A stretch of 6,230 nt of DNA, from assembly GCA_005773755.1 (NCBI GenBank), contig SXHE01000023.1, positions 1-6,230 of the forward strand, written 5' to 3'. The stretch comes from Planctomycetia bacterium. Lineage in GTDB: Bacteria > Planctomycetota > Planctomycetia > Gemmatales > Gemmataceae. Every line of letters begins with the position of its first letter. Position 1 is the stretch's first letter. This document shows positions 4,003 through 6,230 of this stretch, piece after piece. Below the pieces are notes generated by a model. It did no database searches, had not been told where the DNA came from, and saw only the letters and a program-made list of their open reading frames with translations. Position numbers and translations under genes: made by a program.

Positions 4003-6230
4003 ATGCGCGTCCGATTCCTCCTCGCAACGCTGCCGCTACTTGTCGTCTCACTCGCTCTGGCACAGCCCCAGCCGGACGTGAGCGGGCCGATCAACGTGAA
4101 CCCGAAGCCGGTCGCGTCCGACAAGGCCGTGAAACTCGATTACGACATCGTCTACGTTCGCGCGCCGCGCAACGGCGACAAGGTCGGCACCAACTGGCCG
4201 GAAATCTCCAACCCGGTATTCATGGACGCCGGCGCGGACCTGATGCTCCTCCACCCGGACGGCAAGGAAGAGGTGCTGGTCAAGGGCGGGGCCGGGAGCG
4301 TGACCGATCCGATGGTGTCGTTCGACGGCGAGTGGGTCTTTTACTCGCACTTCCACGATATGAAGGACGCGAGCGTGAGCCGCGGGCCGGCGGGCGGCGC
4401 GGACATCTACAAGATTCACGTGAAGTCGAAGAAGATCGTCCGCCTCACGCACCAAGAGTTCACGCCGAACACCGGCGCGGGCAACTGGTCGAAGGGGTTT
4501 CGCGCGAAAGAGGCTGGTAAGGACTACATCGAGTACGGTGTGTTCAACACCGGGCCGTGCCCGCTGCCGGGCGGCAAGCTGATGTTCACCAGCAACCGCA
4601 ACGGCTTCAAACCGCCGAAGCGCGTGCCGCACATGCTCCAGTTGTTCGTGATGGACGAAGACGGGAGCAACGTCGAGTGCATCGGCCACCTGAACCTCGG
4701 CATGGCTCTGCACCCGACCGTGCTCAAGGACGGCCGCGTAATGTTCAGCTCGCTCGAGTCGCAGGGGCTGCGCACCTCGACCTTGTGGGGCCTGTGGAGC
4801 ATCAACCCGGACGGCACGAACTGGGGGCCGATGGCGAGCGCGTTCATGCCCGGTTTCAGCCCGAGCGCGTGGCACTTCCAGACGCAACTCGGCGACGGCT
4901 CTATCGTGGCCGAAGAATACTACAACCAGACGTCGAGCGGGTTCGGGAGCCTCGTGAAGTTCCCCAGCAGCGCGCCAGAGGGCCGGGCGTTCGGGCCGGG
5001 ATACATGGGCGATTCGCGCAACCCGGCGCTGCGGCACGGCCGCTCCGATAGCGGTGTGGCGCGCACGCGCCGACTGCCGTTCAGCCCATTCGGGATCGAG
5101 TCGCTCACGCCGTTCGCGCGGGCCGACGAAGGCCCGTCGGACTACTCCGTGCGCGGCTCGCGCCTGTCGCCGCGCGTCGGCAAGGTGACCCACCCGTCGG
5201 CCGCACCCGACAACCATCTGCTCGTGGTCTGGTCCGGCGGCCCGGTCAACGGCGGCTACACGGTCCACGTCCCCGCAGTCGATGGCGGCTTATACCTCAT
5301 CAAAGAAGGGAAGACTGTCAACGAGCCGGGCGAGTTGCTGCTCATCAAGAACGACCCGAAGTACAACGAGCAGTGGCCGCGGGCGCTCGTGCCGTACAAG
5401 CGCGTCCACGGCGTCGATGAGCCGAAGAAGCTGACGCCGCTCGCGAACGACGGCAGCCTGTCGAAGCACCTGCCGGCCGGCACGCCGTTTGGCCTCGTCG
5501 GTACGTCGAGCTTCTACAAGCGCGAGAGCTACCCCAACGGCGTCGTGAAGCCGGGCACCGTGACCGCGGCGTTCGCCGGAACCGACAACACCGGGTACGA
5601 AGACCTCGACCCGTTCAACACGACTGTCGATGGCGGTTCGCTCAACTGGTTCAATCAGGGCGCGGACGCCGGGCGCTACACCAACGAGCAGATTCACGCG
5701 GTGCGCATTCTGGCGATGGAGCCGAACACCGACCGGCACAAGGGGCCGAACTCCGGGCGCACGTTCCGCAGCCACGCCAGCGAGCGCCTGCGCATCCTCG
5801 GCGAGATCCCCTTGCGCAAGTTCGCCAACGGAAAGGAACCGACCGACCCCGACGGTAACCCGGACACAAGCTTCCTCGCCAAGATTCCGGCCGACGTGGG
5901 TTTCACGTTCCAGACGCTCGACAAGCACGGCATGGTGCTGAACATGGCCCAGACGTGGCACCAGGTGCGCCCGGGCGAGATCCGCCACGACTGCGGCGGC
6001 TGCCACGCCCACAGCCAGAAGCCCACCGAGTTCAAGCTGACCGCCGCCGCGAAGCCCGACTACGCGCTGTTCGACCTGACGACAAAGACGTCACTTCTGA
6101 CCTCGAAGGCGAAGGACGAGAGTAAAGCCAAGTGGGACGCGAAGGACGAGAGCGGCGTGCGGTTCGCCGACGGCGTGAAGAACGTCGAGTACTTCCGCGA
6201 CATCAAGCCGATCCTCGACCGGAGTTGCGT
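4003..6230 (+). CDS. Secreted beta-propeller/c-type haem protein, hydrazine synthase alpha-subunit-like (3' end outside window)
   Basis: The frame is open from ATG 4003 to the window end (742 full codons). Residues 1-20 (MRVRFLLATLPLLVVSLALA) are a signal peptide, so the protein is exported. Residues from about 70 to 300 contain TolB/PD40-like propeller blades: DPMVSFDGEWVFYS (102-115), DIYKIHVKSKKIVRLT (134-149), PLPGGKLMFTSNR (187-199), LFVMDEDGSN (214-223), HPTVLKDGRVMFSS (237-250) and LWSINPDGTN (264-273). A c-type haem motif CGGCH lies at 664-668 inside WHQVRPGEIRHDCGGCHAHS. After a Lys/Asp-rich linker, EYFRDIKPILDRSC (729-742) begins a second cytochrome domain of the planctomycete DIxPIL-C type, cut by the window end. 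The propeller, middle haem domain and C-terminal haem domain match the plan of hydrazine synthase alpha. Non-anammox planctomycetes carry related proteins of unknown activity, so true hydrazine synthesis is not implied. The ribosome site is weak (GAAGG 3986-3990, 12 bases away). The nearest upstream gene on the strand is the TGA-containing gene. Confidence 0.75.
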   Translation, partial: MRVRFLLATLPLLVVSLALAQPQPDVSGPINVNPKPVASDKAVKLDYDIVYVRAPRNGDKVGTNWPEISNPVFMDAGADLMLLHPDGKEEVLVKGGAGSVTDPMVSFDGEWVFYSHFHDMKDASVSRGPAGGADIYKIHVKSKKIVRLTHQEFTPNTGAGNWSKGFRAKEAGKDYIEYGVFNTGPCPLPGGKLMFTSNRNGFKPPKRVPHMLQLFVMDEDGSNVECIGHLNLGMALHPTVLKDGRVMFSSLESQGLRTSTLWGLWSINPDGTNWGPMASAFMPGFSPSAWHFQTQLGDGSIVAEEYYNQTSSGFGSLVKFPSSAPEGRAFGPGYMGDSRNPALRHGRSDSGVARTRRLPFSPFGIESLTPFARADEGPSDYSVRGSRLSPRVGKVTHPSAAPDNHLLVVWSGGPVNGGYTVHVPAVDGGLYLIKEGKTVNEPGELLLIKNDPKYNEQWPRALVPYKRVHGVDEPKKLTPLANDGSLSKHLPAGTPFGLVGTSSFYKRESYPNGVVKPGTVTAAFAGTDNTGYEDLDPFNTTVDGGSLNWFNQGADAGRYTNEQIHAVRILAMEPNTDRHKGPNSGRTFRSHASERLRILGEIPLRKFANGKEPTDPDGNPDTSFLAKIPADVGFTFQTLDKHGMVLNMAQTWHQVRPGEIRHDCGGCHAHSQKPTEFKLTAAAKPDYALFDLTTKTSLLTSKAKDESKAKWDAKDESGVRFADGVKNVEYFRDIKPILDRSC

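Noticed and set aside
4048..5268. Minus-strand open frame of 406 codons
   Set aside because: It lies opposite the haem-protein gene, has the Arg/Val/Ala/His-rich composition of an antisense shadow in GC-rich DNA, and has no recognisable motif.

Overview
The window is GC-rich, and its gene content suggests a Gemmata-like planctomycete. The main pointers are a large secreted haem protein that resembles the hydrazine synthase alpha subunit and ends in a planctomycete-type cytochrome motif (DIKPILDRSC), and a pair of small secreted thioredoxin-like proteins. This placement comes from recognising families by eye, not from a database search.

Layout. Positions 1-1422 hold the 3' part of carB, the large subunit of carbamoyl-phosphate synthase. 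A long near-perfect hairpin (1430-1484) lies just after it. A small minus-strand gene (1498-1833) encodes a SWIM zinc-finger-like protein and converges on carB. A short divergent region (1834-1955) with a TATAAT box separates it from a plus-strand 5-formyltetrahydrofolate cyclo-ligase gene (1956-2594). After a 169-base intergenic region come two tandem paralogues for secreted thioredoxin-like proteins (2764-3303 and 3386-3928), with a strong intrinsic terminator between them. A further hairpin (3949-3974) precedes a long haem-protein gene (4003 to beyond the window end).

The most notable observation is in the second thioredoxin-like paralogue. Its frame contains one internal TGA (3542-3544), exactly where the first paralogue has the second cysteine of its CYVC motif. 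The frame then stays open and well conserved for 127 more codons. This is the classic Cys/UGA pairing of a selenoprotein (CxxC to CxxU). A recent nonsense mutation or a sequencing error cannot be excluded from this window alone. A SECIS-like hairpin can be drawn just after the TGA, but hand folding is not decisive.

Functionally, carB (pyrimidine and arginine precursor synthesis) and the folate enzyme are housekeeping genes and are not co-transcribed. The downstream block (two exported thiol/selenol-redox proteins, then an exported c-type haem protein) may be a periplasmic redox neighbourhood. That link rests on proximity only.
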